A stretch of DNA of 64,000 nucleotides. Source: Duganella alba (GTDB taxonomy: Bacteria > Pseudomonadota > Gammaproteobacteria > Burkholderiales > Burkholderiaceae_D). Position 1 is the stretch's first letter, and every line of letters starts with the position of its first letter. The notes beneath the pieces are model-generated. The model made no database searches, was not told the origin of the DNA, and worked only from the letters and a program-made list of their open reading frames with translations. The stretch covers positions 17,785 to 81,784 of the forward strand of contig NZ_WKJN01000029.1 in NCBI RefSeq assembly GCF_009674495.1, given 5' to 3'. Below, one piece after another: positions 18,773 through 26,822 of this stretch. Position numbers and translations under genes: made by a program.

Positions 18773-20407
18773 ATGAATAAATTGTCCTTCCAGCAGAAAT
18801 TGTGGGTGCCGCTGATTTGCAGCCTGCTGTGCATCACCGCAATCTTCCTGTTTGAAACCATCCAGACCCGTAACGTGCGCATCGAAGAGCGCAGCAACGA
18901 CTTGCGCAATGTCGACGACATGGCGCTCAACCTCGTCAAGCAGTTCGGCGACAAGGCCGCCGCCGGCACGCTGAGCAAGGAGGACGCGCAGAAGCAGGCC
19001 ATGGAGGTCATCAAGAACCTGCGCTACGCCAAGGATGGCTACTTCACCATCAGCAGCGGCACCATGTCGCTGATGCATCCGATCAAACCCGAGAACAACA
19101 ACAAGGACCTGGCCGACCTCAAGGATCCGAAGGGCACCTACGTCTACCGCGCCATCGCGGCGGCCGGCGGCCAGCCGGAAGGCGGCGGCTTCGTCAACTA
19201 TTACTGGTCGCGTCCGGGCGCGACCGAACCGGTGCCGAAAATGAGCCGCGTGGTGCACTATGCGCCGTGGAACTGGGACATCACCACCGGCGTCTACATC
19301 GACGATATCGACGCCGCCTTCCAGGCCTCGCTGCTGAAGTCGGCCGGCTGGCTGGCCGCGGTGTGCGCCCTGCTGTGGGTGATCGTCAGCATGGTCAACA
19401 AGAGCCTGCGGCACACCATCGGCGGCGCGCCGGAATACGTCGGTGAAATCACCCAGAAGATCGCCGACGGCGACCTCAGCATTGTGATCAAGACGCACGC
19501 GACGGACCAGGCCAGCATCCTGCATTCGGTGAAGGTGATGCAGCAGCGGCTGGCCGAGACCATCGGCGAGATCCGCCGCAGCGCCGACACCATCGCCACC
19601 GCTTCGGGCGAGATCGCCTCCGGCAATATGGACCTGTCGGCGCGCACCGAGTCGCAGGCCAGCTCGCTGGAAGAAACCGCGGCGTCGATGGAGGAGCTGA
19701 CCTCGACCGTGACGCAGAACGCCGACAACGCGCTGCAGGCCAACAAGCTGGTGCAGTCGGCGTCGGAAGTGGCGGCGCGCGGCGGCAAGGTGGTGTCGCA
19801 GGTGGTGCAGACGATGGACACCATCAACGCCTCGGCGACGCGGATCGTGGACATCATCAGCGTGATCGACGGCATCGCCTTCCAGACCAATATTCTGGCC
19901 CTGAATGCGGCGGTGGAAGCGGCGCGCGCCGGCGAGCAGGGCCGCGGTTTCGCGGTGGTGGCGTCGGAAGTGCGTAACCTGGCGCAGCGTTCGGCGGCGG
20001 CGGCCAAGGAAATCAAGGAACTGATCAACGCATCGGTCGACAGCATCGGCGCCGGCAGCGCGCTGGTGGCGGAGGCGGGCACGACGATGAACCAGGTGGT
20101 GGACAGCGTCTCGCGTGTGACGCAGATCATGTCGGCGATCACCGACGCATCGAGCGAGCAGAGCACGGGCATCGGCCACGTCAACATGGCGATCACGGAG
20201 ATGGATTCGGTGACGCAGCAGAACGCCGCGCTGGTGGAGCAGGCGGCGGCGGCGGCGGGCAGCATGCAGGAACAGGCGGCGATGCTGGCCACGCTGGTCG
20301 CGCGCTTCAAGCTGGGCGGCGAACCGCAGCCGCAGCCGGTCGCCATCGCGCCGGCGCCGCGCGCCGCACCGCGTCCGGTCAAACGCCAGATGGCGTTGGT
20401 GCGCTAA
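18773..20407 (+). CDS. Methyl-accepting chemotaxis protein with single Cache sensor
   Basis: A 544-residue chemoreceptor. I chose the ATG at 18773 because AGGAG lies just upstream and TM1 begins at residue 10. Layout: TM1 (10-28); periplasmic sCache_2-like sensor (about 30-190, with YAKDGYFTISSG and ITTGVYIDDID); TM2 (about 192-214); HAMP; and a long helical signalling domain with the conserved hairpin tip (DGIAFQTNILALNAAVEAAR). Cache domains of this type often bind small organic acids, but the ligand is not readable here. The C-terminus lacks a CheR-tethering pentapeptide. The stop is followed by palindrome copy 3. Confidence 0.95.
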   Translation: MNKLSFQQKLWVPLICSLLCITAIFLFETIQTRNVRIEERSNDLRNVDDMALNLVKQFGDKAAAGTLSKEDAQKQAMEVIKNLRYAKDGYFTISSGTMSLMHPIKPENNNKDLADLKDPKGTYVYRAIAAAGGQPEGGGFVNYYWSRPGATEPVPKMSRVVHYAPWNWDITTGVYIDDIDAAFQASLLKSAGWLAAVCALLWVIVSMVNKSLRHTIGGAPEYVGEITQKIADGDLSIVIKTHATDQASILHSVKVMQQRLAETIGEIRRSADTIATASGEIASGNMDLSARTESQASSLEETAASMEELTSTVTQNADNALQANKLVQSASEVAARGGKVVSQVVQTMDTINASATRIVDIISVIDGIAFQTNILALNAAVEAARAGEQGRGFAVVASEVRNLAQRSAAAAKEIKELINASVDSIGAGSALVAEAGTTMNQVVDSVSRVTQIMSAITDASSEQSTGIGHVNMAITEMDSVTQQNAALVEQAAAAAGSMQEQAAMLATLVARFKLGGEPQPQPVAIAPAPRAAPRPVKRQMALVR

Positions 20408-20410
20408 AAA

Positions 20411-20496
20411 AAACCGGGGTCAGTGCCGACATTCGGACACGGCCTCAACCGCCTGCGGTTGAGGCCGTGTCCGAATGTCGGCACTGACCCCGGTTT
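20411..20496. repeat. 86-bp inverted repeat (GGGGTCAG-ended element, copy 3)
   Basis: Perfect 42-bp arms flank a 2-nt centre between convergent genes. The outer arm from CCGGGGTCAG through GGACACG is identical to copy 1 over about 28 bases; the inner stem is different and shorter. It starts 4 bp after the chemoreceptor stop and ends 2 bp before the lipoprotein stop. Confidence 0.9.
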
Positions 20497-20497
20497 G

Positions 20498-20923
20498 CTA
20501 TTTGGTATCGGCAGGAACGGTTTCGATGACGGCGGCTTCGTAGACGAACTTGCCGCCGTCGTCGCGGAACACGCCCATCAATTCACCGCCGTCGCCTTTG
20601 ACGTCGGGATACAGCGTGCAGGTTTGCGTTTCGATCTGCCACATCTCGCTGCCGGCGCGCAGCGTCCAGACGTTGTCGCCGCCGGACAGCAATTCGATTT
20701 CCACTTCATCGGCCGGCATCTCGGTCAGGTCGATGCGGCGCATGCAGTCCGGCAGGCGCTGCATGATCAATTCCACCCTGGCTTCCTTGCTCCAGAAATG
20801 CTTCTGCGCCCGATGGATGGTCAGCGCATGGTTGCCGACCGGACCGTCCGCATAATACGAGGCGCTGTCGTCGACGCACGCGGCCAACAGCAAAGGCATC
20901 AGGACGATCAGGATTTTGCGCAT
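20498..20923 (-). CDS. Hypothetical lipoprotein
   Basis: 141 residues with a lipoprotein signal peptide and lipobox (LLAAC, Cys16). The mature part has a predicted beta-rich region (EVEIELLSGGDNVWTLRAGS) and a second Cys pair that could form a disulfide. I do not recognise a family. It is likely anchored in the inner or outer membrane facing the periplasm. It lies downstream of ompW on the same strand, but a 66-bp gap gives no proof of an operon. Confidence 0.65.
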   Translation of the reverse strand: MRKILIVLMPLLLAACVDDSASYYADGPVGNHALTIHRAQKHFWSKEARVELIMQRLPDCMRRIDLTEMPADEVEIELLSGGDNVWTLRAGSEMWQIETQTCTLYPDVKGDGGELMGVFRDDGGKFVYEAAVIETVPADTK

Positions 20924-20989
20924 GGAGTTCCCATAGGGTAGCTATCTGTTTTGTAACATTATAGCTGCCCTGCGGGAATCTTCACTGCA

Positions 20990-21601
20990 TCAGAAACGGT
21001 AGCCGATACCGACGCCGACCAGCACCGGATCGACTTTCACGCGGCTGGCCTTGGCGCCGCCGATGAACACGTCGCTGCGCAGCTGCAGTTTCTTCACGTC
21101 GAAGTTGATCGACCAGTTTTTGTCGATCGCCACATCGGCGCCCGCTTGCAGCGCGAGGCCGAAGCTGTCATGTTCCAGGCTGGCCGCGCCGTTCAGCAGG
21201 TTCACACCGGAGAAGGTGGTGTAGTTCACGCCCGCGCCCACATACGGACGGAAGGTGGCGTCCGGCGCGAAGTGGTACTGCACCGTCAGCGTTGGCGGCA
21301 GGTGCTTGATGGTGCCGATCTTGGCGCCGTCCAGCGACACGTCATGCTTTTGCGGATAGGTCAGGATCAGTTCGGTCGCGATGTTCTTGGTGAAGAAATA
21401 GGAGACGTCGAATTCCGGAATGGTCTTGCTGCTGACGGTCAGGCGATCGGAGGCGCCGGTGCCGCCCACGGGGTCGGACTTGTCGGCGGGATCGATATGC
21501 ACAGCACGCACACGCACCAGCCATGGGCTTTCTTCGGCCATGGCGTTACCGGTGATCAGGGTCAGGGCTGCCAGTACTGCTGCTGTTACGGTCTTACTCA
21601 T
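20990..21601 (-). CDS. ompW: OmpW-family outer-membrane beta-barrel protein
   Basis: 203 residues: signal peptide ending AMA-EE, then the OmpW pattern (SPWLVRVRAVHIDPAD, FDVSYFFTKNIATELILTYPQKHD, LPPTLTVQYHF, RPYVGAGVNYT) and a C-terminal Phe needed for barrel insertion. OmpW forms an 8-stranded barrel with a hydrophobic channel for small molecules. An FNR/ANR-like site lies 67 bp upstream in the shared region with the ior-sox operon. Oxygen control of ompW by FNR is known in enterobacteria. Confidence 0.93.
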   Translation of the reverse strand: MSKTVTAAVLAALTLITGNAMAEESPWLVRVRAVHIDPADKSDPVGGTGASDRLTVSSKTIPEFDVSYFFTKNIATELILTYPQKHDVSLDGAKIGTIKHLPPTLTVQYHFAPDATFRPYVGAGVNYTTFSGVNLLNGAASLEHDSFGLALQAGADVAIDKNWSINFDVKKLQLRSDVFIGGAKASRVKVDPVLVGVGIGYRF

Positions 21602-21667
21602 TTTACTTCCCTCTTTGTCGTCGTTTAGTAACGTAGGAAAGTCTATTGATGCACCGCACTAAAAACA

Positions 21668-21681
21668 TTGATCCAAGTCAA
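21668..21681. promoter_or_regulatory. FNR/ANR-like binding site between ompW and the ior-sox operon
   Basis: TTGATCCAAGTCAA matches the FNR/ANR consensus TTGAT-N4-ATCAA with one mismatch. A -10-like TAGTAT lies at 21706-21711 on the plus strand. This places the site near -43 of the predicted start for iorA, the usual place for an activator. It could equally serve the divergent ompW. Confidence 0.6.
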
Positions 21682-21753
21682 AATTTTCCGAGAGTGAAAT
21701 AGTGGTAGTATGACCAGCGGTCGATTTTGGCAACCTACAAACAGGAGATTTGG

Positions 21754-22257
21754 ATGGCTAAGCTCAACATCAACGGCGAGGTAAGAGAGTACGAAGCAGA
21801 GGCGGATACACCGCTGCTGTGGGTGATCCGCGAACAGCTGGAACTCACCGGCACCAAGTACGGCTGCGGCATGGCGCAATGCGGCGCCTGCACCGTGCAT
21901 ATCGACGGCCAGCCAATCCGCAGCTGCGTCTATCCGGCGTCGGCCGTCACCGCCACGCAGAAGATCACCACCATCGAGGGCCTGTCCAAGGACGGCTCGC
22001 ATCCCATTCAAAAAGCATGGGCGGCGCTGGATGTGCCGCAGTGCGGCTTCTGCCAGTCCGGCATGATCATGGCCGCCGCCGCGCTGATACGCGACAAGCC
22101 CAAATGCACCGACGCCGACATCGACGCGGCGATGACCAATATCTGTCGATGTGGCACCTACAACCGCGTGCGCAAGGCGATCCACGTCGCGGTGCGCGGC
22201 GGCGATCCGGCCAGCGCCGGCCTGGCGATTCAACGCATCGAAGGGAGCAAGGCATGA
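21754..22257 (+). CDS. iorA: Molybdenum hydroxylase small [2Fe-2S] subunit (isoquinoline 1-oxidoreductase alpha-like)
   Basis: 167 residues. The ATG at 21754 follows ACAGGAG. The N-terminal plant-type cluster uses C38, C43, C46 and C58; the second, helical cluster uses C96, C99, C130 and C132 (CGFC ... CRC). This is the electron-transfer subunit of xanthine-oxidase-family enzymes. No FAD subunit is encoded nearby, so electrons probably pass to a c-type cytochrome. The start codon of the large subunit overlaps its stop (ATGA). The substrate is not determinable; the iorA name marks family resemblance only. Confidence 0.9.
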   Translation: MAKLNINGEVREYEAEADTPLLWVIREQLELTGTKYGCGMAQCGACTVHIDGQPIRSCVYPASAVTATQKITTIEGLSKDGSHPIQKAWAALDVPQCGFCQSGMIMAAAALIRDKPKCTDADIDAAMTNICRCGTYNRVRKAIHVAVRGGDPASAGLAIQRIEGSKA

Positions 22258-24440
22258 ACGCGCCGCTTTCCCGCCGCGGTTTCCTGAAGATGACCGGCGG
22301 CCTGGTCGTCGCTTTCCATATTCCGTTCGAGGCCATGGCTGCGGAGCAGAAGCCAATCGCCAAGGGCGCGGCCGAGTCCACGCCGGAAGTCAACGCCTGG
22401 GTGGTCATCAAGCCCGATGACAGCATCGTGATCCGCATCGCCCGTTCCGAGATGGGGCAGGGTACGCTGACCGGCCTGGCGCAGCTGGTGGCGGAAGAAC
22501 TGGACGCCGACTGGAGCAAGGTCACCACCGAATATCCATCGCCGGGACAGAACCTGGCGCGCAAGCGCGTGTGGGGCAGCTTCTCCACCGGCGGCAGCCG
22601 TGGCGTGCGCGAGTCGCACGACTATGTGCGGAAGGGTGGCGCCATCGCGCGCACCATGCTGGTCCAGGCCGCGGCCGATGCGTGGAAGGTGTCGGCGTCC
22701 GAATGCGTGGCCGCAGCCAGCGTCATCACGCACACGCCATCCGGCCGCACCGTCAGCTACGGCAAGGTGGCCGATGCCGCCGCCAAGCTGACCGCGCCGA
22801 CCGACATCGCGCTGAAAGATCCGAAGGACTGGAAGCTGGCCGGCAAGCGCCTGGCGCGTCTCGACACGGTCGACAAGACCACCGGCGCGCAGATCTACGG
22901 CATGGACATCAGGATGCCGGGCATGCTGAATGCGGCCATCAAGGATTGCCCGGTGTTCGGTGGCACGGTGAAGAGCTTCGACGCTTCCACCATCGAGAAA
23001 CGTCCCGGCGTGAAGAAGGTATTCAAGCTGGGCGACAGCGCCGTGGTGGTAGTGGCCGATACCTGGTGGCGCGCCAAGTCCGCACTCGACGCGTTGAACA
23101 TCGAATGGGACAAGGGACCGAACGCCAAGCTGTCCAGCAAGGACATCGCCGCCACGCTGAAGGCCGCACTGGATGCGCCGGAAGCGGTGGTGGGCAACTC
23201 GAACGGCGACGCCAAGGCGGCCATCGCCAGCGCCCCGCGCAAGATCGAGGCTGTGTATTCATTCCCGTGGCTGAATCACGCCACCATGGAAACCATGAAC
23301 GCCACCGCGATCTGGACGTCGGAGCGCTGCGAAGTGTGGACACCGACGCAGAACGGCGAGGCCGCGCTGGCCGCCACGGCGGAAGCAGCCGGTCTGCCGG
23401 CCGCCAAGTGCGACGTCTACAAGATGCACCTGGGCGGCGGCTTTGGGCGGCGCGGCGCCACGCATGACTGGGTGACGCAGACGGTGAAGATCGCCAAGGA
23501 ATTCCCCGGCACGCCGATCAAATTGATCTGGACGCGCGAGGAAGACATGCTGCACGGCCGCTACCACCCGATCACGCAGTGCAAGCTGACGGCTGGCCTG
23601 GACGCCAAGGGCAATGTGACGGCGCTGCACATGCGCATCGCCGGCCAGTCGATCCTGGCGTCGCTCGGTTCCACGCTCAAGGATGGCAAGGACCCGGTGG
23701 TGTTCCAGGGCTTGAACGCGCCGGGACCGGAAGCGTCCATCGGCTACAGCTTCCCCAACCTGCTGGTGGACCATGCGATGCGCAATCCGCCGGTGCCGGC
23801 TGGTTTCTGGCGCGGCGTGAACCTGAACCAGAATACGATTTACCTCGAATGCTTCATGGACGAACTGGCGCATGCGACCAAGCAGGACCCGCTGGCCTTC
23901 CGCCGCAAGATGATGGCCGATCATCCCAAGCACCTGGCCGTGCTGAACGCGGTGGCCGAGAAGATCGGCTGGAACAAGCCGGCGCCGAAGGGCGTGTATC
24001 GCGGCCTGGCGCAGACCATGGGCTTCGGCAGCTACGTGGCCGCATGCGCCGAAGTGTCGGTGGATCGTAAGACCGGCAAGGTGAAGATCCACCGCATCGT
24101 CGCCGCCACCGATCCGGGCTACGCGGTGAATCCGCAGCAGATCGAGGCGCAGGTGGAAGGTTCCTTCGTCTATGGCTTGTCCGCATCGCTGTACGGCGAG
24201 TGCACGCTGAAGGATGGCCAGATGGAGCAGCAGAACTTCGACACCTACCAGGTGATGAAGCTGGATGAGATGCCGAAAGTGGAATCGATCATCATGCCGT
24301 CCGGCGGCTTCTGGGGCGGCGTGGGCGAGCCGACGATTGCGGTGGCCGCTCCTGCGGTGCTGAACGCGATCTTCGCCGCCACCGGCAAGCGCGTGCGCGA
24401 TCTGCCGCTGAAGAACCACAATCTGGTGAAGAAGGCCTAG
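22254..24440 (+). CDS. iorB: Molybdopterin-binding large subunit of xanthine-oxidase-family hydroxylase, Tat-exported
   Basis: 728 residues from the ATG overlapping the iorA stop. A twin-arginine signal (SRRGFLKMTGG) indicates folded export to the periplasm. Family motifs include SEMGQGTLTGLAQLVAEELD, GGGFGRRG, FWRGVNLNQN and, near the C-terminus, a GGVGEPTIAVAAPAVLNA segment holding the expected catalytic Glu. The enzyme type hydroxylates N-heterocycles or oxidises aldehydes using molybdenum-cytosine-dinucleotide-type cofactors. Only 1 nt separates its stop from soxX, so it is clearly part of the same transcription unit. The link between this reaction and sulfur oxidation is open. Confidence 0.92.
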   Translation: MNAPLSRRGFLKMTGGLVVAFHIPFEAMAAEQKPIAKGAAESTPEVNAWVVIKPDDSIVIRIARSEMGQGTLTGLAQLVAEELDADWSKVTTEYPSPGQNLARKRVWGSFSTGGSRGVRESHDYVRKGGAIARTMLVQAAADAWKVSASECVAAASVITHTPSGRTVSYGKVADAAAKLTAPTDIALKDPKDWKLAGKRLARLDTVDKTTGAQIYGMDIRMPGMLNAAIKDCPVFGGTVKSFDASTIEKRPGVKKVFKLGDSAVVVVADTWWRAKSALDALNIEWDKGPNAKLSSKDIAATLKAALDAPEAVVGNSNGDAKAAIASAPRKIEAVYSFPWLNHATMETMNATAIWTSERCEVWTPTQNGEAALAATAEAAGLPAAKCDVYKMHLGGGFGRRGATHDWVTQTVKIAKEFPGTPIKLIWTREEDMLHGRYHPITQCKLTAGLDAKGNVTALHMRIAGQSILASLGSTLKDGKDPVVFQGLNAPGPEASIGYSFPNLLVDHAMRNPPVPAGFWRGVNLNQNTIYLECFMDELAHATKQDPLAFRRKMMADHPKHLAVLNAVAEKIGWNKPAPKGVYRGLAQTMGFGSYVAACAEVSVDRKTGKVKIHRIVAATDPGYAVNPQQIEAQVEGSFVYGLSASLYGECTLKDGQMEQQNFDTYQVMKLDEMPKVESIIMPSGGFWGGVGEPTIAVAAPAVLNAIFAATGKRVRDLPLKNHNLVKKA

Positions 24441-24441
24441 C

Positions 24442-24918
24442 ATGAAGGCGCGCAGGCGCAGTGGCGTAGCGAGGGCGTTGGCCCTGGCCGCGCTGCTGCC
24501 CGGCGCGTTCGCAGTCGCTTCGTCTGCTGTTAAGCCGTTCGTCGTGGCCGGCGACGGCATCGCGGCACCGCTGCCCGGCGCAACGGCCGGCGATGCGGTG
24601 CGCGGCCGCGCCATCGTGGCCAATCGCCAGGTTGGCCTTTGCCTGCTGTGCCACACCGGTCCCATTGCGGAAGAACGCTTTCAAGGCAACCTCGCACCGG
24701 ACCTGCAAGGCGCCGGCCAGCGTTGGACCGCCGCCCAGCTTCGGCTACGCATCGTGGACGCCAGCCACTTCAACCCATCGACCATCATGCCCTCCTACTA
24801 CAAGACCGAAGGCCTGAACCGCGTAGCCTCCGGCTACCAGAACAAAACCATTCTCACCGCGCAGCAGATCGAAGACGTCATCGCCTGGCTGCAAACGCTG
24901 AAGGAAAGCGCGCCATGA
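24442..24918 (+). CDS. soxX: SoxX-like monoheme c-type cytochrome
   Basis: 158 residues, signal peptide, then heme motif CLLCH (C67, C70, H71) and a likely Met116 ligand in STIMPSYY. The LAPDLQGAGQRWTAAQLRLRIVD segment is typical of SoxX. With SoxA it forms the SoxXA cytochrome, which joins thiosulfate oxidatively to the cysteine of SoxY. It is the first sox gene of the unit, and its stop overlaps the soxY start. Confidence 0.88.
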   Translation: MKARRRSGVARALALAALLPGAFAVASSAVKPFVVAGDGIAAPLPGATAGDAVRGRAIVANRQVGLCLLCHTGPIAEERFQGNLAPDLQGAGQRWTAAQLRLRIVDASHFNPSTIMPSYYKTEGLNRVASGYQNKTILTAQQIEDVIAWLQTLKESAP

Positions 24919-25352
24919 AACGCCGCGACCTGCTCGGCCTGACGCTGCTGGCGCTGGTGCGTCCTGCCTCCGCCACGCCGGCGGAAATGGCGGCCGCCAT
25001 CAACACCTTCACCGGTGGCGCCAAACCGCAGGAAGGCAAAGTCACCTTCGACGTCGCGCAGCTGATCGACAACGGCAATGCTGTTCCCGTCACCATCACC
25101 GTCGACAGCCCGATGAGCGCGGCGGATCACGTCCGCGCCATCGCCATCTTCACCGAGCGCAATCCGCAAACCGATGTGGCGATTTTCACGCTGGGACCGC
25201 GCGCCGGCAAGGCGGAAGTCTCCACCCGCATCCGCCTCGCCACTTCGCAGCGGTTGATGGCCTTGGCGCGCATGAGCGACGGCAGCTACTGGTCGCACGG
25301 TGTGGACGTTATCGTCGCGCTGGCGGCGTGCGTGGAAGGTGAGGCGCCCTGA
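24915..25352 (+). CDS. soxY: SoxY-like sulfur carrier subunit with non-canonical C-terminal arm
   Basis: 145 residues with a Tat/Sec-like signal (MKRRDLLGLTLLALVRPASA). SoxY carries the sulfur substrate on a Cys near the C-terminus, normally in a terminal GGCGG swinging arm. Here the tail reads VALAACVEGEAP: the Cys (C139) is kept, but the glycines are gone and the arm runs five or six residues longer. The domain otherwise follows SoxY (VTITVDSPMSAADHVRAI, STRIRLATSQRLMALARMSDG). ATGA overlaps couple it to soxX and soxZ. Confidence 0.85.
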   Translation: MKRRDLLGLTLLALVRPASATPAEMAAAINTFTGGAKPQEGKVTFDVAQLIDNGNAVPVTITVDSPMSAADHVRAIAIFTERNPQTDVAIFTLGPRAGKAEVSTRIRLATSQRLMALARMSDGSYWSHGVDVIVALAACVEGEAP

Positions 25353-25678
25353 TGGCCCGCGCACTGATCCACATGCCGGCCACGGCGAAGCGCGGTGAGA
25401 TTATCGAGATCCGCGCGCTGATCGGCCATCCGATGGAAACCGGCTACCGCGTCGGCGCGGATGGCAAGCTGCTGGCGCGTGACATCATCCGCAAGTTCGT
25501 TTGCCGTTACAACGGCGAGCAGGTCTTCGGCGCCGAGCTGCATCAGGCCATATCGGCCAATCCCTACATCGCCTTCTTCACGGTCGCCACGGAAAGCGGC
25601 ACGCTGGAATTCACCTGGGAGGGCGACAACGGCTTTGCGCACAGCGAGAAGGCGAATCTGACGGTGAGCGCATCATGA
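25352..25678 (+). CDS. soxZ: SoxZ-like carrier complex subunit
   Basis: 108 residues with the SoxZ fold pattern (ALIHMPATAKRGEIIEIRALIGHPMETGYR, PYIAFFTVATESGTLEFTWEGDNG, here given as fragments of the family core). SoxZ partners SoxY in the periplasm and is normally exported with it, so the lack of its own signal peptide is expected. The ATG shares one base with the soxY stop. Confidence 0.92.
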   Translation: MARALIHMPATAKRGEIIEIRALIGHPMETGYRVGADGKLLARDIIRKFVCRYNGEQVFGAELHQAISANPYIAFFTVATESGTLEFTWEGDNGFAHSEKANLTVSAS

Positions 25679-26406
25679 AGCTGGCGCTGGTCCTCGCCAT
25701 GGTTGCCGCTTCCGCGATGGCCGCCGACGACCGTCGCTCCGGCGCGGAATTCATGAGCGCCGCCACGCAAGCCATGCAGCGCGATGATGCGCAGAATCCG
25801 GGCATGTTGTGGATCGCCGGTGGTGAGGCGCAGTGGAATACGTCCTGCGTTGCATGCCATGGCGACGCGCGCAGCAGTATGCGCGGCGTGGCCGCGCGCT
25901 TTCCGGCATTCGATGCGGGTAGCGGCAAGGTGGTGAATCTGGGCCAGCGTATCAACATCTGCGTTGAGCGGAAGCTGCATGCCACGCCGTTGCGTTTGGA
26001 AAGCGAGGAGCTGCTTGGGCTGGAGGCTTATGTGGCGATGCAGTCGCGCGGCATGCCGGTGACGCCGCCGCAGGATGTGGAAACCCGCGCCGCCGCTGCG
26101 CGCGGGGAGCGGTTGTACAACCAGCGCATCGGTCAGCTGAATCTGTCGTGCGCGCAGTGCCACGACCAGCAATGGGGCAAGCGCCTGGCGGGCAGCACGA
26201 TTCCACAGGCGCATGCGAGCGCGTATCCGATCTATCGGTTGGAATGGCAGGCGATGGGATCGTTGCAGCGGCGCCTGCGCAACTGTATGAGCGGCGTCCG
26301 CGCCGAAGTACCCCGCTTCGGCGCGCAGGAACTGACGGAGCTGGAAGCCTGGCTCGCGATACGCGACCAAGGAATGCAAATAGAATCGCCAGGGGTGCGG
26401 CCCTAG
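25675..26406 (+). CDS. soxA: SoxA-like diheme c-type cytochrome
   Basis: 243 residues, signal peptide ending AMA-AD. Two heme motifs are present: CVACH (58-62) and CAQCH (159-163). Cys96 (INICVERK) and Cys204 (RNCMSG) are in place as the unusual axial thiolate ligands known for SoxA. The catalytic subunit of SoxXA thus looks complete. The start overlaps the soxZ stop. The gene is followed by a GGGGTCAG hairpin before the flavocytochrome genes. Confidence 0.92.
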   Translation: MKLALVLAMVAASAMAADDRRSGAEFMSAATQAMQRDDAQNPGMLWIAGGEAQWNTSCVACHGDARSSMRGVAARFPAFDAGSGKVVNLGQRINICVERKLHATPLRLESEELLGLEAYVAMQSRGMPVTPPQDVETRAAAARGERLYNQRIGQLNLSCAQCHDQQWGKRLAGSTIPQAHASAYPIYRLEWQAMGSLQRRLRNCMSGVRAEVPRFGAQELTELEAWLAIRDQGMQIESPGVRP

Positions 26407-26435
26407 CAGGCCGCCAACCCGCACTGCGGCAAAAA

Positions 26436-26466
26436 GGGGGCTGACCCCGTCCAGGGTCAGACCCCC
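26436..26466. repeat. Short GGGGTCAG-type hairpin (element copy 4, imperfect)
   Basis: GGGGG-CTGACCC / GGGTCAG-A-CCCCC with a 6-nt loop and one bulged A. The core matches the ends of the three long palindromes. It lies in the 107-bp gap after soxA and may attenuate transcription into the soxEF-like pair. Confidence 0.7.
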
Positions 26467-26513
26467 GCGTCCGGGCTGCGGGTCCACGTCTCAATCATAG
26501 TAAGGAGATGAGC

Positions 26514-26822
26514 ATGTTGAGAATGATGATGATTGTTGCCTTAACCACCGCGCCGGGTTTAACGCGGGCCGAACCCACCACCGGCGCACGCCTGGCCGCC
26601 ACCTGCGCCGCCTGCCACGGCACCGCCGGCAACACCCAAGGCAGCACGCTCCCCCGCCTCGCCGGTCAGTCGCAGCAAACGCTATCCGCCACCCTGCACG
26701 CCTTCAAAACCGGCCAACGCGAATCCACCATCATGACGCAAATCGCCAAAGGCTACACCGACGAACAGCTCGAACTGCTGGCCGCCTACTTCGCAGCACA
26801 AAAATCCGGAGGCCGCCCATGA
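26514..26822 (+). CDS. soxE: Class I c-type cytochrome, SoxE / FccA-like subunit
   Basis: 102 residues from the ATG at 26514, chosen over the ATG at 26508 because AAGGAG sits at the right distance only for the second. Signal peptide, heme motif CAACH (C31, C34, H35) and a likely Met ligand in ESTIMTQIAKG. Such small cytochromes pair with an FAD protein as flavocytochrome c sulfide dehydrogenase. The stop overlaps the flavoprotein start. Confidence 0.85.
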   Translation: MLRMMMIVALTTAPGLTRAEPTTGARLAATCAACHGTAGNTQGSTLPRLAGQSQQTLSATLHAFKTGQRESTIMTQIAKGYTDEQLELLAAYFAAQKSGGRP

